64,000 nucleotides of DNA, taken from contig JASFAU010000010.1 in NCBI GenBank assembly GCA_039704465.1, positions 806,001-870,000 of the forward strand. Reading direction: 5' to 3'. The DNA is from Plasmodiophora brassicae. Taxonomy: Eukaryota; Endomyxa; Phytomyxea; Plasmodiophorida; Plasmodiophoridae. Position 1 is the first letter of the stretch; each line of letters opens with the position of its first letter. Below, piece by piece: positions 30,237 through 40,777 of the stretch. A model generated the notes under the pieces. It was not told the DNA's origin. It saw only the letters and a list, made by a program, of their open reading frames with translations, and did no database searches. Both the position numbers and the translations under genes were made by a program.

Positions 30237-30753
30237 GCTGACGGCTCACAAACGACGCGCGACAACCGGCAGGAACACCAACGGAATGAAGTGTGAACTC
30301 CGTGGGCGGACGTTGCCCCACGCGACGACGGCAGGGCGCGGCCCACCACTCGCCACGACGCCCGTCGCCACGCGACACGGGGGCCGCCCGCGTTTCCCGC
30401 CAAAATCCGGGGAATTTGCCCGCCAAAACTCGCCGGCCCACTCAACTGACCTGCAGCAGTTGCACAGCGTCAAGTCAGCGCCAGACAGGGGTCTGTCTGG
30501 CCTCCCGCCCGTGTCGCCGCTCGCCCCGCGTACGCCGTGTTCCCGGTCGGGGGGCACCTGGCACCCCCTGTCCCGGCCACGTATCGCGCACGACGACGAG
30601 ATCGAAACGAGACACTGCGATCGTTGGGCTGTCGGTCCACCGTGTACCTAGTGCGATAAACGCGTCGATGGTTTTCGTACTGGAAGCCGTCGTGGGGGTT
30701 GTACGCGCGACCAACGTGGCCGGCCCACTTTTCAGGCGTGCGCTCCGTGCGTG
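30237..30753. promoter_or_regulatory. Divergent promoter region, H2A.X and SCCPDH-like gene
   Basis: 517 bases between two divergent starts. GC-rich with CCCGCCAAAA-type stretches near 30396-30427 (TTTCCCGCCAAA twice, E2F-like sites) upstream of the histone gene, which would suit S-phase control; this is inference from the motif only. Confidence 0.45.
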
Positions 30754-32020
30754 ATGCCGGGTGTGGATCGCTCGCGGCCGTTTGCGGTCGGCGTGCTGGG
30801 CGCGTCCGGGTACACCGGGCGGCTGGTCGTCGAGCGGCTGCGGGCGGCGCGCCCCGACTGGAAGCTGGTCGTGTTCGGCCGGCGCCCGCAGCACCTGCGC
30901 GCCGCGTTCCAGACGACCAATGTGGACGTGTACGCCGAGCCGGTCGACGTCGACGCGCCGGCCAGCCTCGTCAGCGCCTTCTCGCAGGCGTCCGTTGTGA
31001 TCGCCTGCGCCGGCCCGTTCTCGACCCTGGGCGAGCCTGTCGTTCGCGCGTGTATCGCCACGCGAACGCACTACGTCGACATCACGGGCGAGGTCGACTA
31101 CATGCGCTCGTTGATCGATCAGTTCTCGCGCGCGCCCATCCTCATCGTGCCCGCGTGCGGGTACGATTCGGTCCCCAGTGACCTGGCCGTTCTGTACGCC
31201 GCCAAGCAATTGCATGCGCCCCTGAAGCGAGCGCGGATCGCGGTCTGGGCCCGTTACCCGTTGGCGTCTTTGATACTAACTGGGGGAGGGCCGCTAGGTG
31301 TCGATGCGAGGCAGCGTTTCAGGTGGGACGTTCAGGACGTTCATCGACACGCTGTCGAAGGCGTCCCAGCAGCAGGACGCTGTTCTCAGCGACCCATTCG
31401 CGTTGAACGCCGCCGACGACCCCGTCAAGGCGCCGGGGTCGTCGTTCAGCGCTTTCGAATCCGACGATGTCCCCGTAGAGTATGACGCCAGCAGCGGCCT
31501 GTGGACGGGTCCATCGGCCATGGCCCCGATCAACACGCGCGTTGTCCGCCGAACGGCGTCGCTGTCTCGCTGCCGAGGCGCCCTGTCCGATGCCTACGCC
31601 AAGGAATTCGAGTACCGCGAGGTGCAAGCGTCGACATCGCGCCTGGTCGCCATGCTTCCTAAGGCGCTAACCGCGATCAAGCCTGCCCTTCAGTTCCTGT
31701 TCTCCTGGACGCCGGTCAAACGCCTGGTGAGCTATCTGGCGCCGACGGGCGCGAACGAGACCGCTCGTGCCAGGAACTGGTTCGCCTACAAGGTCGATGC
31801 GGAGACGTCGGACGGGTCGCATGCAACCGTGCACCTGAAGGGTCCCGATCCCTACGTCGCCACTGCCGAAACCGTGGCCCTGGCTGCTGTCTGCATCGTG
31901 GAGAACGGCGGCAAGGTCATGCAGCGCGTTGGCGCCGGTGGCGTCTACACGCCCGCGTTCGCTCTCGGGCACGAGTACCTCCAGCTCCTGATGAAGTCGC
32001 CCGTCCTCCAGTTCTCGTAG
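30754..32020 (+). CDS. Saccharopine dehydrogenase-like oxidoreductase (SCCPDH type)
   Basis: Exons 30754-31242 and 31298-32020 give 403 residues. The Rossmann start is AVGVLGASGYTGRLVVERLR; conserved SCCPDH blocks are VIACAGPFSTLGEPVVRACI, THYVDITGEVDYM and PACGYDSVPSDLAVLYAAKQ, then SGGTFRTFIDTL in exon 2 and EYLQLLMKSPVLQFS at the end. The 55-base intron has a perfect TACTAAC branch site. Family members are membrane- or lipid-droplet-associated trans-acting enoylreductase-like proteins whose substrate is unsettled; a lysine-degradation role is not implied. Confidence 0.9.
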
Positions 32021-32071
32021 GCGTTCCCGTATGCAGTACAAAGCGGCACGTGTTGGCTGTTCGTGTTATTG

Positions 32072-33120
32072 TTACTGGCAAGCGCCTGTACCCGTCCTGC
32101 CAGCGTTGCACGTCTGTGTCGCGCCGCACGAGCACGGGGAGCACTGCGGGCCCCAGTAATTCGGTGCACACGACTGGCAATCCGACCCGGCCCAACCCGT
32201 CAGGCACTTGGTGCACTGCCCCGTCCCGTCTCTGCCGTCGTCGCACTGGAACAGCGCGCGCGTGCACTGCTGGCACTGTGCACAATTGGACCCGTAGTAC
32301 CCGGGCAGACCTGTTTAGGGGGGGTCCCGTCAGTACAACATCGTTCCCGGGGGCGTGCGGCCGCTGCCTCACATTGGTCGCAGTTCGCTCCCGTCATGCC
32401 TGGCGAGGGGCAACCCTGGATCGGGCGCACCGTCCCACAATCTGTGTACAAGGTTGAGCTGGGCGGTGCGCACGCGACCTGTCTGAAACATGCGTTAGGC
32501 GCGTTCGGCACCAGGTGCGGGTGCGCGCGCGCCGCGACGTACTGTGTCGGAGCGCTCCGTAATTGCAACCGGGAGACGCCCTGGGCCGCCAGGCTGCTGC
32601 CCGGCTGCGCCAGCCACGCCGTCAGGTTCCCGAACACGGCCGACAGGGCCGGCCCACCCATCGGGAATTGCATGGTGACGCTGCTGGGCGCTTGGGTGAC
32701 AATCGTCGGGGACGACCCCGGTATGGTCTGCTGGACGAGCGCCATCAGCACCGGCGCGCTGAGCGTCCCGCTGGCGGCAATGAAGTCGGCCTGGTGGTCG
32801 TTCGCAACGGTACCGCCCGACGACGATCCTGTCGACGACGACGCCGATGACGACGATACGATCGGGTTCACGGCGAACACGACGCCAAGGACGACCAGGA
32901 CGACAGCGATCAGGATCAGCAGGTTACGCCGTCGCCGCTCCGACACCGACTTTGGCCTCTTCGTCCTGTCGCGCGCCGGCGACGGCACGCCGTCGACGAC
33001 GACGGATTCGGGAGCGGAGATGAACCGCTCCGGCGACGGCGGCGGGACGATCTTCAGGTCCGGCATCCTCCGCTGCCCGTCGTCGATCGCATCGCCCATC
33101 GACTCCTTCTCAGCGCTCAT
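32072..33120 (-). CDS. Type II membrane protein with EGF/laminin-like C-terminus
   Basis: Exons 33120-32373 and 32310-32072 (62-base intron with GTGAGG donor, phase 1) give 328 residues. A charged cytosolic N-terminus (KSVSERRRR) precedes one membrane helix (NLLILIAVVLVVLGVVFAV). After a Ser-rich stalk and a globular region come cysteine modules with laminin-EGF spacing: CDQC, GYYGSNCAQCQQC, CTKCLTGWAGSDCQSCAPNY and WGPQCSPCSC, ending TGACQ. The protein probably acts at the cell surface in adhesion or sensing. The family outside the cysteine modules is not recognised. Confidence 0.8.
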
Positions 33121-33213
33121 CCTGCATTACACGATACGCTCTGGGGTGGCGCGTGCCTCTTTCGTTCGGGACACCCCACTGATGCTGCGATAACGAATCA
33201 TCACTGTATTGTT

Positions 33214-34524
33214 TCAAGGAAGAGCGTTGACGTTGGCGGCGACAGCGTTGCCAACGGTCAGGCCGGCGATGGCGTCAAAGTCGAAGTGGATGCCCTGGTA
33301 CAGGTTGGCGGTGACGACCTCGTCGGCGGCCTCGCTGAAGTTGTGGAACACGTGCGGGGCGAACTGGACCGCCGGGCCGTTCACGACGACGCGGCGCGCG
33401 TCCGGGAACAGACGCGACAGGACGCCGGACGCGGCGCCGGCGAACGCTGTGTGCATCGAGACGAACGACGGGACGTCCGTCGGCGTCAACAGCCGCGACC
33501 GCCACAGGCTGAGGCCCGGTTGCGACGCGATGGCCTGCTGCGGGTTCCAGCTGTTGAACTTGACCTGGGCGTACCGCGTCATGATGCCGGCGTCGGCGAG
33601 CGCCTCCGACACCTTCCAGTAGACGCGCGCCTCGTCGGCGAGCGCCAGCGGCGGGTCCAGAGCGGACATGAAGTCGGCGGCGATGCGGATCCAGATGGCG
33701 GCCGGGCCGAGCGTGTTCGGCCCCAGGTACCAGACGGCGGCGACCTCGGTCTGGTTCGCGTCCTGCGGTTCCTCGATCGACCCGAACGCCTGCGACTTGA
33801 TCATCGACCATTGGAACGCGTCGCTGCCGAACGCCGGGGGCGGGACGGCGCCGCTGCTGGCGAACATCGATTCCGAGGACGTGCCCGTTGCGAACATGAT
33901 CGATCCGCACATCGCTGGCGGCGCCGGCGACGCTCCCGAACTGAACTGGCCGAAGCCCAGCTTCCCGGTCACCTGTGGACGCGTCTCGTGTCAGTCTGCG
34001 ATGGAGCGCTGGCGATAACGCGCTGCAACCGGGTAGGTGATGCCAGCGAGGCAGGTGGCGTCGTGCAGGCGGATGCCGTTGTAGTACTGGGCGATCGATT
34101 CGCCGAGAGCGACCTCGCCGGGGAAGACGTCGGCGTAGTTGGGCGGGAAGTTGCCGAGACGGTTCTGGATCAGGGTCGGGAAGTTGTTGCTGGTGAGCAG
34201 GTTCTGCAGGTTGGAGAGGGCGATGAGGAGCGTGAGGTTGACGTGCAGGCATGAGGAGGACGGTGGGACGGTCGGGGTGGTGAACGCGGGCGGATGCGGG
34301 TTCCCGGATAGGACGTTGGCGATGTCGAAGAACATGCCGTTGACGATGGCGAGATCGCGAGCGACCTGAACCGGGTCTTGACGAACGGCAGCGACGCCCA
34401 GCTGGGCTTGCCAGTACCGAGCCTCGTCCCTGCCTTCGTTCACCGATGCGGTGCAGTCGTCACCTTGAACGGGGGCCATGATCGCCGCAAGCGCCATCAC
34501 CAGCATTACCGTCGCCGCCGCCAT
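33214..34524 (-). CDS. Secreted vanadium-haloperoxidase/PAP2-like protein
   Basis: Exons 34524-34030 and 33972-33214 (57-base intron) give 417 residues. A signal peptide (MAAATVMLVMALAAIMAPVQ) is followed by helices typical of the vanadium chloroperoxidase superfamily: ARYWQAQLGVAAVRQDPVQV, MTRYAQVKFNSWNPQQAI, then LLTPTDVPSFVSMHTAFAGA (the PSxxSGH block) and LYQGIHFDFDAIAG (the RxxGIHF block). Two usual ligands are altered: the Gly before His is Met, and the vanadate-contacting Arg position reads Asn or Leu (TANLYQGIHF). The protein may have lost halide oxidation and kept a phosphatase or binding role. Confidence 0.75.
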
Positions 34525-35010
34525 GTTAGACTATGAGCACGATCCATGCAGGACCAGACACGCTCGAGCAAAGGCAGCGCGTGCCACCATGCCAGATATC
34601 GCTGCGATATCTCTTGTTCGTGCGCCCCACCGAACCTGGCGATCGCCCTTCGTGTACCGTCATCGTGGGCATGAAACGTCATGATCAGATCTTTCCGAAC
34701 GAATTCATTGACGCAAGAGGAGGCGACACGAAGAACGGCAATCGCCGTTACCTGTGGAACTTGGAGCAGCTCCCAAGGGTCCCTACCGGAAGGCGATTCA
34801 CGCAGTTAACCGATTCCGATCCAGGCATTAACCAGTTAACCATAGTCGTCGGTTGACAATCGGGTCAATCGCGAACCGGGACCGCAATAGGTGCCCTGTC
34901 GCCGCGATGCCGCCGCGGACTGACGCTGGTTTCGCGCGCTTGAGACTGCGGACGTTGGCGCTCCTGCCTTCTGGATCCAACCACCAACGCTCGAAATCCA
35001 GTAGGTCGAC
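34525..35010. other. Divergent intergenic region
   Basis: 486 bases between the haloperoxidase-like gene (minus) and secreted protein A (plus). Short plus-strand frames are not supported by motif or splice sites. Confidence 0.5.
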
Positions 35011-35448
35011 ATGCAGGTGTTGCTGCCTGTTGTATTTGCGGCGATCGCGTCGGCTGCGTCGATGTATGAATGCGAGGATCTGCGATGGTATCTGTTGAAT
35101 CGCGATACGAGAGCAAGGGTAGTCGAACAGACAGCCAAACTGGAGCACCTGGCGACATGGTCGGATGCAGTTCTTGGTCAAGATGGCGGGAACGATGCCT
35201 TCGTGACAGCAAACGGGACGGTGGCGTTAAACACAGTGGCCGTGACGTCGCGGCGAAGCATGGTACTCGGGCATAAACGCATCATGGGATGTTTCTTCCA
35301 TGCCTGCACGATCCGCGACATGGTGCAGGCACGGACAACGCCACCTGGCGTTCGCAAGCGCCGCGCCCGGTTCACCCTCAGACATGATCGTCGAACTCCC
35401 AGAGCTGGCACCCACCTGAGGACCTCCACCATAATGACCACAATCTAG
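35011..35448 (+). CDS. Small secreted protein A (paralogue of 38885)
   Basis: 145 residues, intronless. Signal peptide MQVLLPVVFAAIASAASMYE with cleavage likely after AASA. The mature start SMYECEDLRWYLLNRDTRAR and the segment ACTIRDMVQARTTPPGVRKR are shared, with substitutions, with the protein at 38885 (SMYEEEDLRRYVLNRPVTAR and ACAIRDNATKRPLPPGIQKR). The C-terminus is basic. No domain is recognised. A small secreted two-gene family flanking a transposon is the kind of gene often considered for host or environment interaction; there is no direct evidence. Confidence 0.6.
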   Translation: MQVLLPVVFAAIASAASMYECEDLRWYLLNRDTRARVVEQTAKLEHLATWSDAVLGQDGGNDAFVTANGTVALNTVAVTSRRSMVLGHKRIMGCFFHACTIRDMVQARTTPPGVRKRRARFTLRHDRRTPRAGTHLRTSTIMTTI

Positions 35449-36232
35449 GAGTGTCTCATTACAGCATGTCAATCGTAAGACGTCCCGGTCATTTGACAAC
35501 GGCCATCTGAGGATCGGGTCATCAAGTAGCTCACAGATGCGACGAAGACGATACGGTGGCGCACGACTAGGGCAAGCAACGCGTGTGCCGGCTCAAAGAT
35601 ACAAGTCAGACCGGTTGTGATCCGGTGCGAATGGCTCGCAGGTCAGGTAGTTGACGACGAGCTGCCTCGCATAGTGTCTTCTTGGCCGATGGGGTGTGCA
35701 GGTGCAGGTGTAGGTCCATGCGAACGCCGTCCTTGACAGCATCTGTGATGCCAACGAGGTTGTTGTCAACAGCCGATATACCGTCCAGAGGCCGGCCGGG
35801 CCGCGGGCTCAGAGACGGTTCCGACGTGAGCATCCGGATAAGGCAACATTGAATCGGCCATTACAACCTGTGATCGTTCGCATGAGAGGTGCGTTATTGT
35901 TCGCCACCATGAGCACCTGAAGAACACTATACCGCGGAAACGGCGCACGCGCCCTCCCACTCGGTCCCGTGTGGTAATGCCGCACACCTGTACTCGACTT
36001 CCCGACGCTGTTGCCCGGCACAACAAGAGGCTCTGACGACATACAGTGCGGGAAGTCTATAGGCAGTAAATAAGTCCCGGCTTCTACAGAGGACTTGGGA
36101 TATCGACATGTAAGGAGTAACGTTGCGCCTTGATGCGAGGAACCGATTGAGCAATGATCCTAAAAGTAGACCAGTCCCAAATTTTCAGACGCCACCTATT
36201 TTTAGAAAATACGCCAGCTGGCCAAACCAGCA
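35449..36232. other. Intergenic with a decayed MADS-VLPYP copy
   Basis: Besides the pseudogene at 35606-35861, no gene is supported. The upstream part of the copy (about 35862-35920) keeps the conserved region found before the other family members. Confidence 0.55.
35606..35861 (-). pseudogene. Decayed MADS-VLPYP copy, 20 kb from the cluster
   Basis: MADSMLPYPDAHVGTVSEPA at 35861 is followed by a frameshift; the later part VDNNLVGITDAVKDGVRMDL continues in another frame, and the membrane helix is replaced by polar sequence. It shows the family is not limited to the ROK/BAG6 locus. Confidence 0.7.
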
Positions 36233-38071
36233 ATGCCGCGCCCAACTGCGCGATCGAGACGGGCGATCGCTGCCGCCACCCGTTCTGTTGCTGCTAGAGA
36301 CGGCACTGCTGCATCCGCTGCGAGCGTCGCGTTGAGCGATGCCACGCGTGTCCTCAGCGTCCCCGTGCAGGGAGCGGTGTCGAACAACGCTAGCGTGGCG
36401 ATCGATATTCCCAAACTGCCTTCTCCCAGTCCATGCCCCGAATCATCATCGACTTCCGAATCAACGTTGACGTCGGGAAATTCATCCGAGTACTGGAGAT
36501 CTGCCTGGTCGGACGAGTCCACGGCGGCACTCGTCGATGCAGTGATCGCCAAGGTTCCTTGCCACGAACTGCCAAGCGCGGACCATACAAGGGCGACAGC
36601 AGGAGCACCAAATTTCGCAAAGCGGCTGCCACGAAAGAGATCAAAAGGTCCAACCGCAGCATTCTGGATTTCATCATCCGGACGCCGGCGCCGTCATCTC
36701 CAAGTAGACCCGACGACAGCGATGTTTCCAGCATGGACGCGAGCGGGCTTGGCAACGACGACGGATTCGACCCCAACTTGCCGCCTCCGCTTCAGTGAAC
36801 CAGGCGAAGAGCCGATGGCACCCTACAATGCAGACTGCGAAGACGACTCTGTAGCGAGCTTGCGCCGTCGCATGATCACTCAGGCCGACCTGGACGCGGC
36901 CAAGTCTGCCATCAAGGCGCAACGCAACCTGCCCAAGATGCCCGACGACCTCAGCGTCCTCCGTTGCATTGAGCACTGCTGGTTCAACTTGTTGCGACAG
37001 CCGAGCCGGACGCGCGCGCGAGCCGGACGTGACGCCGTTCTTCATATTCTGCAGAAGGGTAGGCTTTGTTTGCAAGTGGTACCTGCTGTAAATCTACATA
37101 TGGAATGTGATCCTGTACTTCATAGAATCGACACATGCGGCGCGACGCGTGCGGAACCTGGCGCTGGAATCTCAGCGCACTGGCGACGTCAACGAGTCCG
37201 GTCAGGGTCGCCATGCCAAGCGCAATCGAATAATCGACATTGAGTTTGTTCACGCCGATTGCACGGCAATGCTTGATGATCGTCGTCGTACTTCAGCGCG
37301 CCAGTTCCATGAGTGGCTGAACCAGTACCTGGAGCATCATGGGTCCCAGATGGTCACGGAGCGCACGTCGCGCAAGTCGCTGACGATCGACCTGGGGTTC
37401 CGCCGCCACAGTCGCAAGAAGGGCGTTTATTACAACGGTCACGACCGCGAAGACGTGCAGCAGTACTTGCACGATGTGTACATTCCTGCGCTGGAGCGGA
37501 TTGACTCGCGCTGCCGCAAGTACTACGGCGACACCATGGAGGTCGAATTCCAACGCGAGAACATCTCGCTGCCCGAGATTCGGAAGTTCTTCCATGACGA
37601 GTCGATCTTCTACACCGACGACGCCGAGAAGCACTATTATGCTCGAGATGGCGACCAGGTGCTGCGGAAGAAGAGTCTCGGCCGCTGTTTGCACGTGTCG
37701 GACATGATCAGCGAAGATTGCGGGTTCCTCGACCTCCAGAAGGCTCTGTCATCTTCCGGATACGAGCAGTTACAGCGGGCCGGGACGCTACCAGCCAACA
37801 CCAAATCACGCGGTATCATCCGTCCTGGCAAGAACGCCGACGGCTGGTGGGACCACGAGCAACTCGTCAATCAGGTGATCCATTTTATGGATCTGTTCGA
37901 GATCGCTTACCCGGGAGAAATCGTCTGCCTGTTCTTCGACTGCTCGGCCAACCACGCGGCGTTCGCCAAAGACGCGCTTGTGGTGAACCGCATGAACATC
38001 AATCCCGGTGGCAAACAGAGCGTTATGCGTGACGCACCGTTTGTGCACAAGTGCAGAGGCATCTGCCACTT
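36233..38071 (+). mobile_element. DDE-superfamily transposon gene, 3' end lost
   Basis: Several exons: a Ser/Ala-rich start (MPRPTARSRRAIAAATRSVA), a segment KRGPYKGDSRSTKFRKAAA, then a third exon (MITQADLDAAKSAIKAQRNL) and a long open frame from about 37130. The last part matches a DDE endonuclease family common in fungi: WLNQYLEHHGSQ, LGFRRHSRKKGVYYNGHDRE, the first acidic residue in CLHVSDMI, IIRPGKNADGWWDHEQLV, FFDCSANHAAFAKDALVVNR and GGKQSVMRD. After about 38071 the frame enters the folded-back arm, and a conserved-looking QSMVYANDHEH then KGMRAVATERGL block is in another frame. The element is therefore disrupted. Exact early exon borders are uncertain. Confidence 0.8.
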
Positions 38072-38582
38072 GACCAGCAAGTACACGTGCCTCAGTCGAT
38101 GGTGTACGCCAACGATCATGAGCACTCTGTCGGCCTGGCGAAGGGCATGCGCGCCGTTGCGACCGAGCGCGGATTGGTCGACGTCGACCAATCCGCGCCA
38201 GATGCCTCTGCGACTTGTGCACAAACGTTGTGTCACGCATAACGCTCTGTTTGCCACCGGGATTGATGTTCATGCGGTTCACCACAAGCGCGTCTTTGGC
38301 GAAGGCCGCGTGGTTGGCCGAGCAGTCGAAGAACAGGCAGACGATTTCTCCCGGGTAAGCGATCTCGAACAGATCCATAAAATGGATCACCTGATCGACG
38401 AGTTGCTCGTGGTCCCACCAGCCGTCGGCGTTCTTGCCAGGACGGATGATACCGCGTGATTTGGTGTTGGCTGGTAGCGTCCCGGCCCGCTGTAACTGCT
38501 CGTATCTGGAAGATGACAGAACCTTCTGGAGGTCGAGGAACCCGCAATCTTCGCTGATCATGTCCGACTCGTGCAAACAGAG
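37685..38582. repeat. Inverted duplication (palindrome 4) of the DDE transposon
   Basis: The segment 37685-38182 is copied inverted at 38183-38582. At the symmetry point is a perfect 32-base palindrome (38167-38198, GCGCGGATTGGTCGAC and its complement). The right arm lacks about 94 bases next to the centre (equivalent of 38072-38165). Elsewhere the arms differ only at scattered positions (for example DAPFVHK against DTTFVHK). Confidence 0.95.
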
Positions 38583-38884
38583 CAGCGGCGGCCTACGTGA
38601 TCTTGGGCAGGCGCTCGGCACTTGGGACCGCTTGGCAAGTTGGCACTGCGGCACTGCACGCACGGCCGCACTATTTTTATTCGTCTGCCCGTCTGGTTTC
38701 AAGTTTTGCACGCACCGCCCAGCAGGCCGGCGCCGACGCGGGGCTAGGTACGTCTTCGCAGTTCGCGCGCCCGCGCACGCCGCAAGTGAAAATGGGCGCG
38801 TCTCAAGCGCTGGGAGCCAGCTGTCTTGCCCGCGTCGTGACGGTTGGGCATGGGCGAAGTCGTCGGGTAGCGGACGGGACGCTG

Positions 38885-39343
38885 ATGTGGCTGCTGGCTG
38901 CCATGGTCGCTTGCGCGTCGGCAGTGTCTATGTACGAAGAGGAGGACCTGCGTCGGTACGTGCTGAACCGGCCGGTGACCGCAAGGATGAACAAGGAGGT
39001 CGCCAGGCTGGAGCGCCTGGTGATGCAGTCTGCTACTTCGCTGCGTAACCCAGATCCCGATGTTGTCGACGAACTCGATTACGCCATGGCCGGTACGCCG
39101 CTGTCGGCGCAGGCGGATAACATTAATGGGTGGCTGTTGGACGGACAATTCCTGACGGCACTGCGACTGGAAAGCTTACTGGAGCAGACACGTGTCCTGA
39201 GGAAGTATCTCCGAGCATGCGCGATTCGCGACAACGCAACGAAACGGCCACTGCCGCCTGGCATACAGAAACGCCGGTCCAAGTTCCGGCATAAGGGCGA
39301 CCCGCGCAATACGAGAACGGCAAGCTGCCTGGGTTGCCAGTGA
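38885..39343 (+). CDS. Small secreted protein B (paralogue of 35011)
   Basis: 152 residues from the ATG at 38885; the frame is open further upstream but the signal peptide (MWLLAAMVACASAVSMYEEE) fixes the start. Charged helical segments follow (LRRYVLNRPVTARMNKEVAR, FLTALRLESLLEQTRVLRKY), then ACAIRDNATKRPLPPGIQKR and a basic end with CLGC. It is similar along most of its length to protein A, with more substitution than expected for a recent duplicate. The family is not recognised. Confidence 0.65.
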   Translation: MWLLAAMVACASAVSMYEEEDLRRYVLNRPVTARMNKEVARLERLVMQSATSLRNPDPDVVDELDYAMAGTPLSAQADNINGWLLDGQFLTALRLESLLEQTRVLRKYLRACAIRDNATKRPLPPGIQKRRSKFRHKGDPRNTRTASCLGCQ

Positions 39344-39483
39344 GCAACGCGTTCGGGTGGTGTACCTCATATATCGATTGGTTTGCTCGAACGGATTTAA
39401 CGGCACGCGCCGCCTCGTCGCGTATCTCGTGCAGTGATCAATGCGACAATCAGGACGTCGGTGATGGTATAGCGTAGCGACAG

Positions 39484-40682
39484 ATGCTGGAGTTCCTGTC
39501 TCACCTAACAAAGGTGAAGGAGAAAGCACGCGTGTCGATCGCGTTCGGGACGGGCAGTAACCTGTATTCATTCATGACGAAGGACGACGTCGTGCACTGC
39601 CGATGCCAGCGCGGCAGTCACGAGTACAGGACGCGAATCGCCCTGGCCGAATCCGACGGCACTGTGAACTTCAACGAGGAGCTCCAGTTCGGCATCACGC
39701 TGTACCGAGCGAAGGATGCCTCCGTCTTCGATGACAAGGTCTTCACCGTTTCCGTGCATAACGAGTCGCATCACGATGCCATTAAGCCCATCTCGGCTCA
39801 AATCGACTTCGCATCGCTTCTCACGCCCACCCTCGAGCACGGCGTCGTTGTCGAGCAGGTCCTCGTCTTGGAACTCGTCCGTTGACGTGCTCGCCTCGTC
39901 TATCTGCCGTGCTAACGTCATTCGTTCAGGCCGCGAAACCGGCGAAAACGGTGCGCTTGAGTAGGAACGAATCCATGGTGCCTAGCGGGAAGCGTCCCGA
40001 ACTGCGAGTCGTTATCCAGGCGTGGCTAGGGACGGGAAAGCCGAACACTCCCGCTGGACAAAACGTTGTAGAGAGCGTTCCTGCTCACGAGCAGAAGGCG
40101 CTGTCACTGACGGCGCCGCGTGGCCTGTCCCCGCCAGTGCCGTCGCCGCAGCGTCCTGTGAATAGTTTCAGCGCTCAACGGGTCGGCGGCCATAACGAAG
40201 ACATACAGCGCCGCCCGGACCTGAACATGAACGTCTTCGTTCCGGTACGTCAGTTTCGGTGTAGAAGGTGGCGTGCTAATTACCGTCTGGCGCAGGGCTC
40301 TGACACGAAGGATCACGTGCTGGTTAACAAGCATGCTGCGTCTGATATCCGGTCGCCAGCGGCGTCGTCACTGATCCTCGATCGCGCCCTGATGCGGCCC
40401 AAGCAGGCGCCCGCTGTGGAATTTCGGGAGCTGCCTTCATTGCAGCAGATTAAGAACGGCACAGCGACGACCGTTGACAACAAGATCGACGTCTCCTCGA
40501 ACAAGTCGTCGGACAATGACCCGCTCGATGATATGCAGCAGGCGCAGCAGAGCAGCGCCCTGGACCTGGCGTTCGCCATGTTGCCCGCGACAAGAGACGT
40601 GTCGCCACCGGAGTCAAATGACAGCCTGGCGGCAAGGTCACCTTCCAGCGGCAAACGCAGGCCAAGAGCTTCGCTCTTGTAA
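39484..40682 (+). CDS. NT-C2 domain protein (EEIG1/EHBP1 N-terminal type)
   Basis: Exons 39484-39876, 39930-40244 and 40296-40682 (introns 53 and 51 bases, both with GTGCTAA branch sites) give 364 residues. Residues 12-130 follow the NT-C2 pattern: ARVSIAFGTGSNLYSF, HEYRTRIALAESDGTVNFNE, ELQFGITLYRAKDASVFDDK and TVSVHNES. NT-C2 domains bind membranes or Rab-linked partners and join the endomembrane system to the cytoskeleton. The rest is Ser/Pro-rich and apparently disordered. The second intron is a multiple of three and could be retained. Confidence 0.75.
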
Positions 40683-40777
40683 AGTCAAGGCAGCGGCTCC
40701 CGGTGCTAGCCTGATGATCGGGGAGAGACTTCAACGGTTATCACAGTGAATTAAGGTTATATTTTTCAGAAGCCTAA

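Noticed and set aside
32063..33193. 376-residue plus-strand frame over the EGF-like gene
   Set aside because: It is antisense to a spliced gene with a membrane helix and cysteine modules; its own sequence has no domain.
33275..34254. Two overlapping long frames of more than 320 residues on opposite strands over the haloperoxidase-like gene
   Set aside because: Both are extremely Arg/His/Pro-rich shadows; the spliced minus-strand gene with signal peptide and family motifs explains the region.
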